This document shows positions 12,317 to 22,525 of a DNA stretch of 64,000 nt, in pieces. The notes under the pieces are model-generated. The model saw nothing but the letters and a program-made list of their open reading frames with translations. It did not search any database and was not told the origin of the DNA. The number at the start of each line of letters is the position of its first letter. The first letter of the stretch is position 1. The position numbers and the translations under genes were made by a program. This DNA is from Patiria pectinifera (lineage: Eukaryota; Echinodermata; Asteroidea; Valvatida; Asterinidae): contig CM057130.1 in assembly GCA_029964075.1 (NCBI GenBank), forward strand, positions 930,001-994,000, given 5' to 3'.

Positions 12317-12736
12317 ACCCTATAGAGAAGCGAGGTTTTGAAAAATTTCTCCAAACCACTTGTACGGCACGAGGAAGGATGGATGACTCATATTTCATCA
12401 AAAAATGGCGAGAAAAAAAATCTCTGACTGCGATTTCTGGCCTGAAAACAAGCCCTCTGTTTGCGGCTACCTTACTGTAGGGCGCCCCCAACGGGCGTGA
12501 ATTGAGTTTTTGCTCCTTCCGACCCCAAATTACCCCCCCCCCCCCTTGTTCGCTCGAAATTCCTGTGATCGGAGGACGGTCCATCGGCCCTATTCAGATT
12601 TTGGGCGCATTTGTTGCGGAACCGCCATTGGTGACCCCTTTTGAAACGCTGCCCCAGGTGCCCCCCCCCTGAAAAAAAGCCACTCCGCAAACATTTTGAC
12701 AACAAACGGTGGAAGACGCCATTTTGAAACTACAGG
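12317..12736. repeat. B repeat, copy B2
   Basis: Nearly identical to B1, with a different length of the poly-C runs. Confidence 0.8.
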
Positions 12737-12738
12737 TA

Positions 12739-13200
12739 GCAGACCAGTAAATAAACTTCCATAGACCCCAATGGTAAATGCTCCCACTTCAAAAATTCGG
12801 GAAAAATACTCACAACTCTCCAAGGTGTTCGAGACACACATCAAATTAAAGCTTATTTCATCATCTTTCAATTTCTGTTCAATTTACGGGGGGTCAACTG
12901 ATGACTTTTAGGAGAAATTTCCATCTGAAGACGATCACCCCTGAAAATAGTCCTGAAGCCCATCGCCATTTTGAAAAACGATGCCTACACTCCATTGCAA
13001 AGTAGAGCGCTTTTAGGGTCCAAATTACATCAAAATTACACAGAACTGCAAGCTCCAAGTCCTGTGCACGGTTTCCATCCATATTTTTAACAAACCCTCA
13101 AGTTCATGGCCCACAGCATGCTCAAATACCGAAGATTTTGAGGGCATGCAAATCGTGATTTGGCCGGCGCAGGCAATTTCGGACCGATTTACTGGTCTGC
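12739..13200. mobile_element. A element, copy A3 (462 bp)
   Basis: Third young copy, begins 884 bp after A2. It is followed not by B but by the 16-bp minirepeat. Confidence 0.8.
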
Positions 13201-13202
13201 AC

Positions 13203-13285
13203 CCACAAGCTCGCCCCTGCCTGACTCGCCCCCTAGCCTACTCGCCCCCTGACCGACTCGCCTCCTGACCGACTCGGCCCCTGGA
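13203..13285. repeat. 16-bp CTGACCGACTCGCCCC minirepeat, right part
   Basis: About five degenerate copies of the minirepeat seen at 10922-10963. Confidence 0.8.
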
Positions 13286-13501
13286 AAATTATGCACCGTA
13301 CGGGGACATCGTGAAAAAAAATTAAAGACAGTGTCGGGGAACACCGTTTGCCCATCAAACCATGCAACGTCTTGTCCTTAGACTACCCTGTGTTGGATAT
13401 CCTCTAGATGGAGTTTACACAGTAGCTAACGAGTGGAAGTGTGCTGCTGTCTTCATTTAGCTTCAATTGGTAAGAAGATGGATTCATGGCTCGTTTGCTC
13501 T

Positions 13502-13726
13502 ATGGGCTCCGTGCACAAGCACCCCGTCAACGGTAAGAAAGAACATGTTTGGGGAGATTACTGTACTGTAATGGGATGGAAAATCGAACGCATTGCTAAC
13601 AACGCCTATGGGATTGTGCACATTTATCGTGCGAACCAGTACGCGCACCGTCGGTGTCCCGCCCATGTGGCCTCGCAAGAGGTTTAAAAAGCGCCCTCTC
13701 TTTTCGCGCACGGAGCCCATAGACCT
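13502..13726. mobile_element. Small MITE with CTATGGGCTCCGTGC ends (225 bp)
   Basis: The left end CTATGGGCTCCGTGC is inverted at the right end (GCACGGAGCCCATAG). Its right half, on the opposite strand, resembles 56493-56640 in the foldback element (shared TATGGGCTCCGTGC, AGAGGGCGC, GCGGGACACC and TACTGGTTCGC blocks), so the family occurs twice here. The overlapping open frames are not gene-like. Confidence 0.6.
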
Positions 13727-15035
13727 TAATTATGTGTTAAGACGGTGTAAGATCAGAGTCTTCAGAGAGCAAGGGTTTTCTATGCCTGAGTTAGATTCAA
13801 CTAAACCGGTCGTTTATGCATTGTTTATGAATTAAAATAACAAAAAACACATAAAAGTATATGTACCATGCCTCCCTTGACGTTATACCAACGGCCAACG
13901 GACGGACAACCCAAACATTTGTTTTTATGCATTGCTTTATTTATTAAGTCTAAACGCAAAGAGCAACAAACAAAACTAAACAAATTAATATGAATCTTAA
14001 CAAAATCGAAGACTTAAAAAGGCCACTGAAACGATATGCACTTAACTAAGTAGCAAAAACTGATAACAGATTAAAGAAAAAAAGCTCAAAGCAAGACAGA
14101 ATAATAACGGAATGCAAAGTGTGCGTAAAATTGCGTAACTAAAACAAAAAAAGTGGGGGAAAAGTATCTAAAATACACTTAAATCTACAATTGATTATGC
14201 TCAGAAATGACGTAAGGAAGTTATACTGAGTAACAGTTGTCCGAGGATTGAGCCTTGTGGTACGCCAGTAGGGAGCGGAAGGCCTTTCAAGGATTCTGAA
14301 AACATTTTTTCTTGCCTTTTTGAAAAATAGAACGGCGCTGTTGCTGTTTGGTAGCGGTAAATACAAAAGACTTTACCCAAACTAAATAACGCCCCCCCTA
14401 TTGTATCAAACATTACATGTGACCTGCTATACCATAATGAGGAATAGCTCCCACTTTACTTTTCAAGTTAAATACATCATGTTAAAGCTCAAATTATTTG
14501 TTTCCAATGGTACCAGATTTATTTCGGTAGCTTATTTCAAAGATATGCCGCAGGAACTTCAACAATGTCCCGCCGAATTTATCCGACCTCATTTCCAGAA
14601 AAACGGATTTTAGCAAAAAAAAACTGCATTGCTCCGCCAACAGCAGTGGAAAATGATCATCAGTTTTTCCACTTTTGGGGTATTTGTTTCCTTTTAAAAA
14701 CAATGCAAAGTGTCAAACTTGGATACCTTGGCTAATTCAAAATACAAAAAGCAATATCGATTTGACATGATTTTTCTAGTATGTCCGACTTCAAGCGTTG
14801 AGTACTAAAAACAAGGTTAAGAGGGACATTCATCATTTTGCCACAGTAGGTCACATCATTATCTCAAAAAGGACATAACAAAAAAATATATATTCACTTC
14901 AGAAGTTAAATTCATCAATTACAATGTTGTATTTAAACTGGAATATTTGATCAAACAAAAAGCAAGCGAGTGCAAGGAATGCATCTAGATTCTCCTACAG
15001 GGAGGGACGGGCTTCTTCTACTTGGAAACGTCTTC
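13727..15035. other. AT-rich intergenic sequence, probable 3' flank of the saposin-like gene
   Basis: I see no recognisable gene or element here. Its right part probably contains the 3' UTR of the minus-strand saposin-like gene. Possible AATAAA signals on the minus strand occur only far downstream (near 14518 and 13930). Confidence 0.4.
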
Positions 15036-15134
15036 CTAAGAAGCTCCGTCCATCTTATAGACAATGTTGCCCAACACGTTCAGCTGCTGGTTCATTTCCG
15101 AGGACGGACAGAGATATGCGCACCGGTTGGGATT
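15036..15134 (-). CDS. Saposin-like gene, terminal coding exon 5
   Basis: This exon is 99 nt including TAG at 15038-15036. The acceptor is TTCATTTATAG. It begins Asn-Pro-Asn-Arg-Cys and supplies C138 and C142, which complete the six-cysteine saposin pattern, then a 23-residue tail. I found no convincing AATAAA close downstream, so the 3' UTR end is unknown. Confidence 0.8.
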   Translation of the reverse strand, partial: NPNRCAYLCPSSEMNQQLNVLGNIVYKMDGAS

Positions 15135-17378
15135 CTATAAATGAATGAATGATTAAACAAAAGAGGCATGAGATCAATAGTGTGGCTATTGGCACAACTA
15201 TAATTGTTGTAATTTGACCCTTTTTGTGTTTTCATGCATCATTTCATGGTGTTTGCCATGTCTTTTACATTCTCTGTTTACATAATGTATAGGGGCCTAT
15301 CTCTCGCTTTTTAAAATGATATTGGGTATTTTTGCAGTTGTGCGGAAGTTTAAATGTTGCATGGAGTTTTAAATCATCATTACATGTTCATATTTTCAAT
15401 ATCTTTCTGAATTTTAAAATCTTGTGCATCTGGAGGAAAATGCTCGTGTTTTTTCCAAACTATGGTTGACGAAAAATAATATATACTTCTATTCTATTTT
15501 ACTCTATTCTTTTCTGAACAATGGGTTTGCAGTCCGTGTAGAGTCAGGTATATGACCTTAACAACTCAAAAATAGCGAACCGATAAAAATTTGAGGACTT
15601 TAAATCATCCAGTAATAAGTATAAGAAAAAATTATCTTTGCTTTAAAAAAATAAGTACTGACCAAATAGGTGTTGGCGAATGCTATGATCAGGTCTGGGA
15701 TGTCGTCGACGTAGGCATTGCACTCCGCCTTGAAACCCGCAGGGCACATGTAAGTACACGCGTACTGCCTCGCAAAACTTTGCACCAAGTCCTGTAAGCA
15801 ACATTTTGATTTCACACTTTGATATCACATTTTTCTTTATACACTCAGTCAATACAATCATTGCTTTATGATTCATGTGCATCCCCTGCATAGTGAAGCA
15901 AAGCAGTGAAACATAATCGAACACAAAACAAACGAGGGATACGAGTTTTTTCAGTTTTGCATTATTCACTTATAGCAAAGTTGGCAATGTCATTTCGTAA
16001 AGTCGAACCTCAAGGAATGGATAAAAAGTTCGAGGTGTGCAGAGGTCGATTTAAACAATTTTTCAATTTTTCTACAGCCATTTATCTAAACGTACGTGTA
16101 TGTACATGTATCAGTATGAAACTACATCTATAACTTGGTGGTAAATTCGGTTAAAAGTTTACCAATTTTTGTGGAGAATCGTACTCACCAACAATCCCTT
16201 GTCAACGCTCACGTTATACACGAAGGTCATCATTTCTTCACAGGCCTTACACATAAAGTTCTCATCTTCATGTGCAGTCGATAATTTTTGGATCAGTTGG
16301 ATGCCGTTAGCTAAAAAAAAATGTAAACAGGCAAAGTCAAATAACTCCGTCTATTTAAATGTACAGCAACAGTCACAATTGAACTGGCTCTGGAAAAGCG
16401 GCAGGATATCAAGAAACAAAGCGAATCCCGGCTGCCCACACGTTGCAATTTTGTAAAATGATTTGTGGCGCTTGGGATGCTCTTTCACCCTTTTTTCCCT
16501 TCTCTTTATTATTTTACATTAGGATACTTTTCCCACAATTCGTAAGAAATAAAATGAGGAAACCATAGGTTCGATTTAACAACATCCATTTTCTATATTT
16601 TTCATTTTTTTTCTATTCTTATTGTGGAATAAATTCATATACTCTTTCTCACCAAGTTGGTGGATCATCCCAGCCGATTCGTCGCTGGAGGGCGTCTTTT
16701 GTTCTGCATACTGCACCTCCTGTTTCAGCGTCAGAACAAGATCTTGCGAATAGCAAAAAAATGTAAAGAAATATACCTTTGATTATAGAAGATGTGCCCA
16801 TTGGAGGTGGGCATCAGGAAAAGGGTCCAGCAATTACGATATGAAAACTCAAGAACATCGTCAGTCACTTTGCATTGTAGTTTTCAAGCTGTCCCCATGC
16901 TAAGTTCAATTTCAATTTCAGCCCGAAAACACATTTTTTTTTATAAAAAGCTATTTTTTGTGCTACCGATACAAAAGTAACAAAATTCATTTACTTTTTA
17001 TAGACACAATGAACATTTGTTTTTAAAAATCCGCCTATATTTTAGTTATGGATTGTATTTACATATCTCGAGTTATTGCAGCTCAACAATAAATCAGGCG
17101 TATCTTTTTGTGCGGTATGGGCGCAAAATCTACATAAAATGCATTCACGTTTTCAGAGGATCGGAACGTCATTAATCGAAAAATGTAGCTTTCCGGTTAA
17201 ACAAAACTTCGTAAGGAGAAAAAAACCGAATATACTGCAAAGGTAGAAACGTAGTTTTATCTCATTTAAAAAAAAAAGGAGATTTGTTTTCTCTGATCAT
17301 GTCTCCCTATGTTTACTAACCTTTCCCGCTCACCACCACGATGAACATGATCACCAAAATCCCAACGCTTTTGTCCAT
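15036..17378 (-). CDS. Secreted saposin-B-like (SAPLIP) protein, complete five-exon gene
   Basis: I joined five minus-strand exons: 17378-17321, 16742-16653, 16310-16189, 15791-15663 and 15134-15036. All introns are GT...AG; phases are 1, 1, 0, 0, and the 498-nt CDS (165 codons plus TAG) stays open. Residues 1-19 are a signal peptide (Met-Asp-Lys, then a hydrophobic run including IMFIVVV). Residues 20-66 are a polar spacer. Residues 67-145 have saposin cysteine spacing: C70-x2-C73-x28-C102-x11-C114-x23-C138-x3-C142, with an extra C106. NVS at 82-84 is a possible N-glycosylation site. In this family such domains pair C1-C6, C2-C5 and C3-C4 and bind or perturb lipid membranes, as lysosomal activators or secreted antimicrobial proteins. 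Which applies here cannot be told. The ATG context has A at -3 and G at +4. The gene stands alone in repeats. Family assignment is inferred from cysteine spacing and gene structure. Confidence 0.85.
15663..15791 (-). CDS. Saposin-like gene, coding exon 4 (C102, C106, C114)
   Basis: This exon is 129 nt, exactly 43 codons, phase 0 at both ends. The acceptor ends GCTTACAG and the donor is GTCAGT. It encodes residues 91-133 with C102, C106 and C114 and an amphipathic helix-like stretch rich in Ile, Leu, Ala and Phe. Confidence 0.85.
16189..16310 (-). CDS. Saposin-like gene, coding exon 3 (first C-x2-C)
   Basis: This exon is 122 nt, entering in phase 1 and leaving in phase 0. The acceptor is a run of eight T followed by AG; the donor is GTGAGT. 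It encodes residues 50-90, including the C70-x2-C73 pair that opens the saposin domain and the NVS sequon at 82-84. Confidence 0.85.
16653..16742 (-). CDS. Saposin-like gene, coding exon 2
   Basis: This exon is 90 nt, phase 1 in and phase 1 out. Its acceptor is a T-rich tract ending GCAAG and its donor is GTGAGA. It encodes residues 20-49, a polar helical-looking spacer without cysteine. The acceptor tract is weaker than those of exons 3-5, so the precise 5' edge is the least certain junction. Confidence 0.75.
17321..17378 (-). CDS. Saposin-like gene, coding exon 1 (signal peptide)
   Basis: This exon holds 58 nt encoding 19 residues plus one base (phase 1). It starts at ATG 17378 and ends ...GGGAAAG followed by the donor GTTAGT. 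The encoded start is a lysine followed by a strongly hydrophobic stretch, typical of a signal peptide. Confidence 0.85.
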
Positions 17379-17480
17379 TTTACACAAGTTTTACTCTCTC
17401 TTGAGGAGACTGCACAAGGTTTCGACTTCAAGTGACTAGCTTCGAGCTCGCGATAAAGATTTCAGACCGCCGGCGGCAGT

Positions 17481-17487
17481 TTTTATA
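17481..17487 (-). promoter_or_regulatory. TATA box of the saposin-like gene
   Basis: On the minus strand this reads GGGGTATAAAAACTG. It lies about 105 bp upstream of the ATG, which would place transcription start near 17455 and leave a 5' UTR of roughly 75 nt without an intron. The motif is seen; the start site is inferred. Confidence 0.6.
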
Positions 17488-17499
17488 CCCCATGCAAGG

Positions 17500-19150
17500 G
17501 CTGATCCATGGCGTTGGTAGGGGTGCTACGTACCTCAGGGGTCTGTAAACTTCATCACAAAATATTGCAAACCTTCAATGCTTCACGCCTTTGGTCTTGT
17601 TTTATGCGGCAACTGAAACGCCTCGATCGTCCGCCCTCCCCCAAAAACTTTTCGATTGCAACACCCAGTCACCCCTTTTGGAAAAGAGGATCGGTCAGTG
17701 CCAAGTTTTTTTTAAATTATTTTTGCACGCCTCCAGGAAGACAGGCAATGTCCCAAGTTATAGACTACAAACATTTTCTATCCAATCAAAAGCCTTGCAA
17801 ATAAGGCGCTCCCATCAGGGCATCATCCAATCACTCGTCAGATGTCGACCAATCTTACATTATGCTTTTATTATAGGTTTTCCCGGCCAGTTTCACCAAG
17901 TTTTCATTCAATTTAATTTAACGCCTAGCTCATTCAATTTAGAATGAAATTGAAAGATCACACAGATCGGCATTCGACAGTAAAAAAATAAAAGAATTTA
18001 ATTTCACTATGATCCGGGAATTCTATCGTCTTTTCGCTTCAATAAAATTAAAATTATCATATTGTTTATTCAATTTCGTCTGAACCAGCAGTAAGGGTTG
18101 ATCGGGCATTCATTTTCATTAATGGGCAAACATATTTCACATTTTGTCAAGCATCTGTTAAGACTTTCTGCCTGTCCGTATTCCTATAAAATTCTGAATT
18201 ATGTCAACGTAGAGGCTATATAGGCTATATCTGACGTCTTCAATCCGTAGATGCACACCTCTGTTTCTTAACTGAGTGTTCAGACAGACGGGAACAGGTA
18301 TGAACCTGCAGGAGTGGAGATGTGATGATCTGATGGAAGTGGCCCATGAATAAACATTACAGAAATTACCCTCGTTCCCGATGGTACATGTACAACCATT
18401 ACCAAATATACATGCCCCGATGTTGCTGCATCACTTGAAAATAACATGTACTTGTGCGTTTTTAACATGATTGTCCGGATTCGACGCATGAGGGCGCGCG
18501 TTATGTACCGTATACGTATGCGCTGTGCGTGGATTTAGTATAGGCACAGACCAAGCGCAACCCAGACTTGGCCAAGTCTAGCAAAATAACGACTTGGTGA
18601 ATACAAACAAATTCAAAAGGATTGTATTTTGTTTGCGTATCCTACAAGAGTTAAACTCAAACTGTATTCTGTACAGGTATTGGCCAACATGGCATGGGGA
18701 ACCGTCACGGTGAACCGTGACGATGCACGCTACAATAAATTTGGGATCTTATAAGGATTGTAAAATGACTTCTTTAATAATTATTGTCGCCGGTACTTTC
18801 GGTGGTCTATTGGGTTAAAACATGTGCTCAATTCAACAAAGCAAGAATCGTGATGGGTTCGAATCTCACTGGAGATGAATACATGTTGATTATTTCCCTG
18901 CAGCCGGACCCGGGGAGTAAAAAGTATACTTTGCTTACCACCCATACGTGTTAGGGAAAACACGACAAAATATATATGTATTTCTTATTTCGATTTTACT
19001 GTCAATAATTTTTATCTTGCTTGAATATGTGTTCTTTCATTCAACCTTCGGCCGCCATTTCACATTTTGGAAACAAAACTCAAGAAAACAGCCCCCCCCC
19101 CCCCAAAAAAAAGGGCATATCATGCACATTTGGAACTATGAAGAATTCAG
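17500..19150. other. Upstream intergenic region of the saposin-like gene
   Basis: I found no supported gene. It contains a 16-bp perfect palindrome AGACTTGGCCAAGTCT at 18564-18579 and a short inverted repeat around CGTCACGGT at about 18705. Near 18850 GGGTTCGAATCTCAC resembles a tRNA B box and may be a SINE fragment. The motif TAGGTTTTCCCGGCC near 17870 recurs near 24535 and, varied, in the 3.8 kb units. Confidence 0.35.
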
Positions 19151-19328
19151 ACAATCCTTGCCAAATCTCGCTGGGCCTCCAACCCCCCGGCCCCCGTTCA
19201 ATGTTGTCTCTCATTGCGCGGTGTATGCTCCATCAGCTGGAGAGAACAACATTGACCGGGGGAGCGGGGGAGTGGGTGACCGTGGCAGGCTCAGGAAGTG
19301 TCCCAACCATTTTGGCCGGGATTGTAGG
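19151..19328. mobile_element. Foldback MITE (ACAATCCTGGCCAAAA family), diverged copy
   Basis: The left end ACAATCCTTGCCAAAT is inverted as ATTTTGGCCGGGATTGT at the right. Inside, CAATGTTGTCT...GAACAACATTGACCGG forms a nested hairpin. Clearer copies lie at 31422-31590, 35282-35458 and 39010-39183. Confidence 0.65.
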
Positions 19329-19840
19329 TCCGTGATTCAAATGGTATGGCTTTCCCAGTGGAATCTTTAAAACTCAGGATGTTACGCCCATAATATTTGT
19401 AAAATCCATAAAATATAATAAACACTTGACAGAGCTTGAGTCACAGGATCCTGTAAGTATTATTTCATCACATCCATGTCCTGGTATTCTTAGTTAAATC
19501 TAGACCAACATGTTAAAACGTACATGTAGGGCCTACATGTTATTTTTTTATGTGATGCAGCAACCCAGACTTGGTCAATCTGCCAAGCGTATGTATGCGC
19601 TTGTTTGTTCCATGTTTCTACACAGTCTATGGAGATTAATTTTCGCTGTGATTGTCTTCTACCCATTTGGGTAGAAGCCAATCATAGCACAGCATTTCAG
19701 GTAATTAGCCTTTTTATTCCTAAAAACGCCCCCAGATTGTTTTGATATTATGCCTTGCAGGCAATCAGCGTTGTCTGCGTATTCGCCATAGAGCTAGAGC
19801 GCTAACTCGTCATTCTGCGCGCGGAGACGCTTTGAAGCTA

Positions 19841-20448
19841 TAGATATAGAATAAAAAGACTAGATCGGCAGCGCGTGCATACGCACGGCCTTGCATGGAG
19901 GGTCACGTGCTGGAGGAAAGATACAAATTGCACGCTTGACATGAGGAACGCAACGCCGTTTACGCGCACATTGCGAGTTTATTTTCTGTTACTTGAGACC
20001 TTCAATGCTAATAATTATACACAAGAGAATAAATAAGATAACATCGTTCCCATAATGTTGAAACCCCAGTCTACTCTTGTTTATTTCAATCAGTATCTCT
20101 TGAACATGGATGCTTATGATTATGACTAGGGCCTACTTAGCAAAAACAGGTTTTAAAACAGGTTTACTTTGCAGAAAGTAAACTGATTATCCCGTAGCCG
20201 AAATGAAAAGCGGCACGCCAACGTGTTAGCGTGCGTGAGCGCATCGCGTAAATACTCGGTGCGCATTTCTAGCTTCGCGCGCGTTGAGCTAGGTCACGTG
20301 CTGGAGGAAAGATACATTTAGCTCCATTACTTTACGTTCATTTGTTGCGCGTCCACGAGAGACAACAAAAATGGCGGAGATTTATCGCACTGTGAATAGG
20401 CACGCGTGGACGCGCTGCCGATCTAGTCTTTTTATTCTATATCTATGA
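19841..20448. mobile_element. MITE with 37-bp perfect TIRs (about 608 bp)
   Basis: ATAGATATAGAATAAAAAGA...GATCGGCAGCGCGT at the left is exactly inverted at the right. The flanks GAAGCT and GAAGTT suggest a 6-bp target duplication with one change. Two internal direct copies of GGTCACGTGCTGGAGGAAAG (about 19902 and 20293) carry a CACGTG E-box. It is non-coding. Confidence 0.75.
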
Positions 20449-21340
20449 AGTTGATTTTCCCGGGTATTCACAAGGTTACAGGTACATTGTTAGTATCTTC
20501 CCATGAAAAACAGACCCAATTACCGAAAAAGAAATGCACAGTTGTGTGGCTCTATTAATAATAGGAAGACATAACCACGATATTGACAACCAGTACCAGC
20601 AAGTTCTGAATGTTCTTCCCCCTCATACTGGTATATGTCATACACTGTTAACATTTAATTCACAACTTCTTGCCTTCCAGGTTCAATAGGGAAAGATTCT
20701 CATATGAATTATGATATCTGGTCATCAGTTTTCTCTTCAGTTACCTAGTACTAGTACCAGCATAGCTGCATGGAACTAGGCCTGTGGTATCAGCCATCAG
20801 AAAGAGGTAGGCCTATGTCCTCAAAAATATAATTTAGCAGGGAAACATTCAAGTAAATTAGGCCTAGGCTAGGCCTACTGAACAAACACTAGCATGCTTT
20901 AATAGAACTTGATTTTTCAGACCAGATACGGTTTTTGCATAATAAGATTATGAATTAAAATGGACAAATATGCGAATCTTTCCTTCTATAGGCCTATATT
21001 TATTTTTAGAGATACATACATTTATTTCGATGCTGCATAAAGGACGATATATAATGTTATATATTCAAATTGGCAATACATGTACATATATATATATTTA
21101 CAATAGTGAACATTAACTAAATAGCAGCATCTAGGTCCGGGGTGAAGCATAAGCTTTTGTTCCCCAGCCTATGGACAGACAGACAAGTGACAGACATACA
21201 TGGAAAGACAGAGCACAAACACCGGTGTAAGACAGTAATCAAGGCAGTTATTATCCCTATTACATTGTTTTAGTAAGAAATAAAAAATTGATTTTTTAGT
21301 TTTCTAGCAAAAATAGATTAAAAAAAAACAAAGGCTGCAA
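20449..21340. other. No recognisable feature
   Basis: No gene seen. There is a small AGGCCTA-rich patch near 20805-20880. Confidence 0.4.
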
Positions 21341-21363
21341 AATGTGCCAAACGTGTGACCACA

Positions 21364-21434
21364 TTTGCGGTCTCCATTTGTATGTTGACCCCATGTGGGC
21401 ACCATTGGGTCAACATACAAATGGAGACCGCAAA
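21364..21434. repeat. Long hairpin, 28-bp perfect arms
   Basis: TTTGCGGTCTCCATTTGTAT... at 21364-21391 is exactly inverted at 21407-21434 around a 15-bp loop. Confidence 0.85.
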
Positions 21435-21702
21435 CGTCACAATTGAGTCAGAGTCTGGATGTTGGAATGGAGTTGAAACTGTTGATGGAGCAACTCCAGA
21501 CGGAGTAGGTCCAAATGCAGTAGCGGATAAACTCACTGAAGAGGAAAAGAGCACGATACCTTCCATTGACAACTTTCTTTCGACAATAATAACTCTTTCA
21601 ATCCGGTTCCACACATCCATTCATGAGGAGATGGAAGCCACCAGGCCGCAATACAGGGTTCAAAATGAATTTGACCGAATTCGAAAAAAATATTTTTGAA
21701 AT
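21435..21702 (+). CDS. Unrecognised open frame, possible exon or element fragment
   Basis: Downstream of the hairpin, a frame ending TGA at 21702 encodes a mixed-composition stretch (for example LTEEEKSTIPSIDNFLSTII) that looks more protein-like than most frames here. The listed frame begins inside the hairpin, so its start is not credible. I recognise no domain. It could be an exon, a transposase remnant or chance. Confidence 0.2.
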
Positions 21703-22525
21703 ATTTGGCTTCATTTTAATAAAGAAAAACAGGGATCATAAAGTACATCATATTAACTTTTAACTGTGAAAAATGTCACATATTACCACGTTATATCTAT
21801 TTCTTTAAAAAGATCAAAAAACTCGGCTGTCTACCACTGATCATTTTGTTCTACGAACTGATGAATACCCGTGGCGTTGAGTACCATGACACATGGACAT
21901 TTCCCCACCTCCATGAATGAATGAGAACTTGTAAAGTAAAACATACAAAAATCAAAAAAGTAAAGACTTGACTGATGCATATATCAACGGCGTAATCATG
22001 TAGAATTATGTCATGAATTGGGAGATGCATTTATTTATTTATTTATGTTTTTTGTATTATTAAGTGCAATAAAGTGCAGTTTAGTTAAAGTAAAATAAGT
22101 GCAGTAAAAGTAAATTAAGTGCAGTAAAAAAAACCCAAAAGAAATAAGGTTACTATTCACGTACATTACCATGATAAAACTTGGCCAGGGGTCCCACCAA
22201 CCCATTGTGATACAGGATGATGTTACAAAGCAAACCCACTACAGGTAGCTAGTAGAAATAAGATTACTGAATACATCACTACACTAGGACAAAATAATGG
22301 ATGGAATAGTTTTAAAAAAAAAAATGAAATAAAATAAAATGTACATTTATCTTACTTCTTTTTTTTGTGCAAAAAAATAGTTAGCGGCCTGACGTTTCGA
22401 CCCTAGCAGAGTCTTTCTCGAAGGCTGAATGACAAGACTATAAACATAAACAGGTACATGTATACATTACTGATGTAACAAAAGCAGTCAAGTGGAAATA
22501 GATGATGCAGAGGAAAATTTCTTCA

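Noticed and set aside
11127..13082. 62-residue minus-strand frame kept identical in A1, A2, A3 and A4
   Set aside because: The DNA copies are nearly identical throughout, including non-coding parts, and the diverged A0 copy does not keep the frame. Identity reflects recent copying, not selection.
14956..15148. Plus-strand frame ending ...MRTGWDSINE
   Set aside because: It overlaps the terminal exon of the minus-strand saposin-like gene in antisense, and it has no good acceptor or start.
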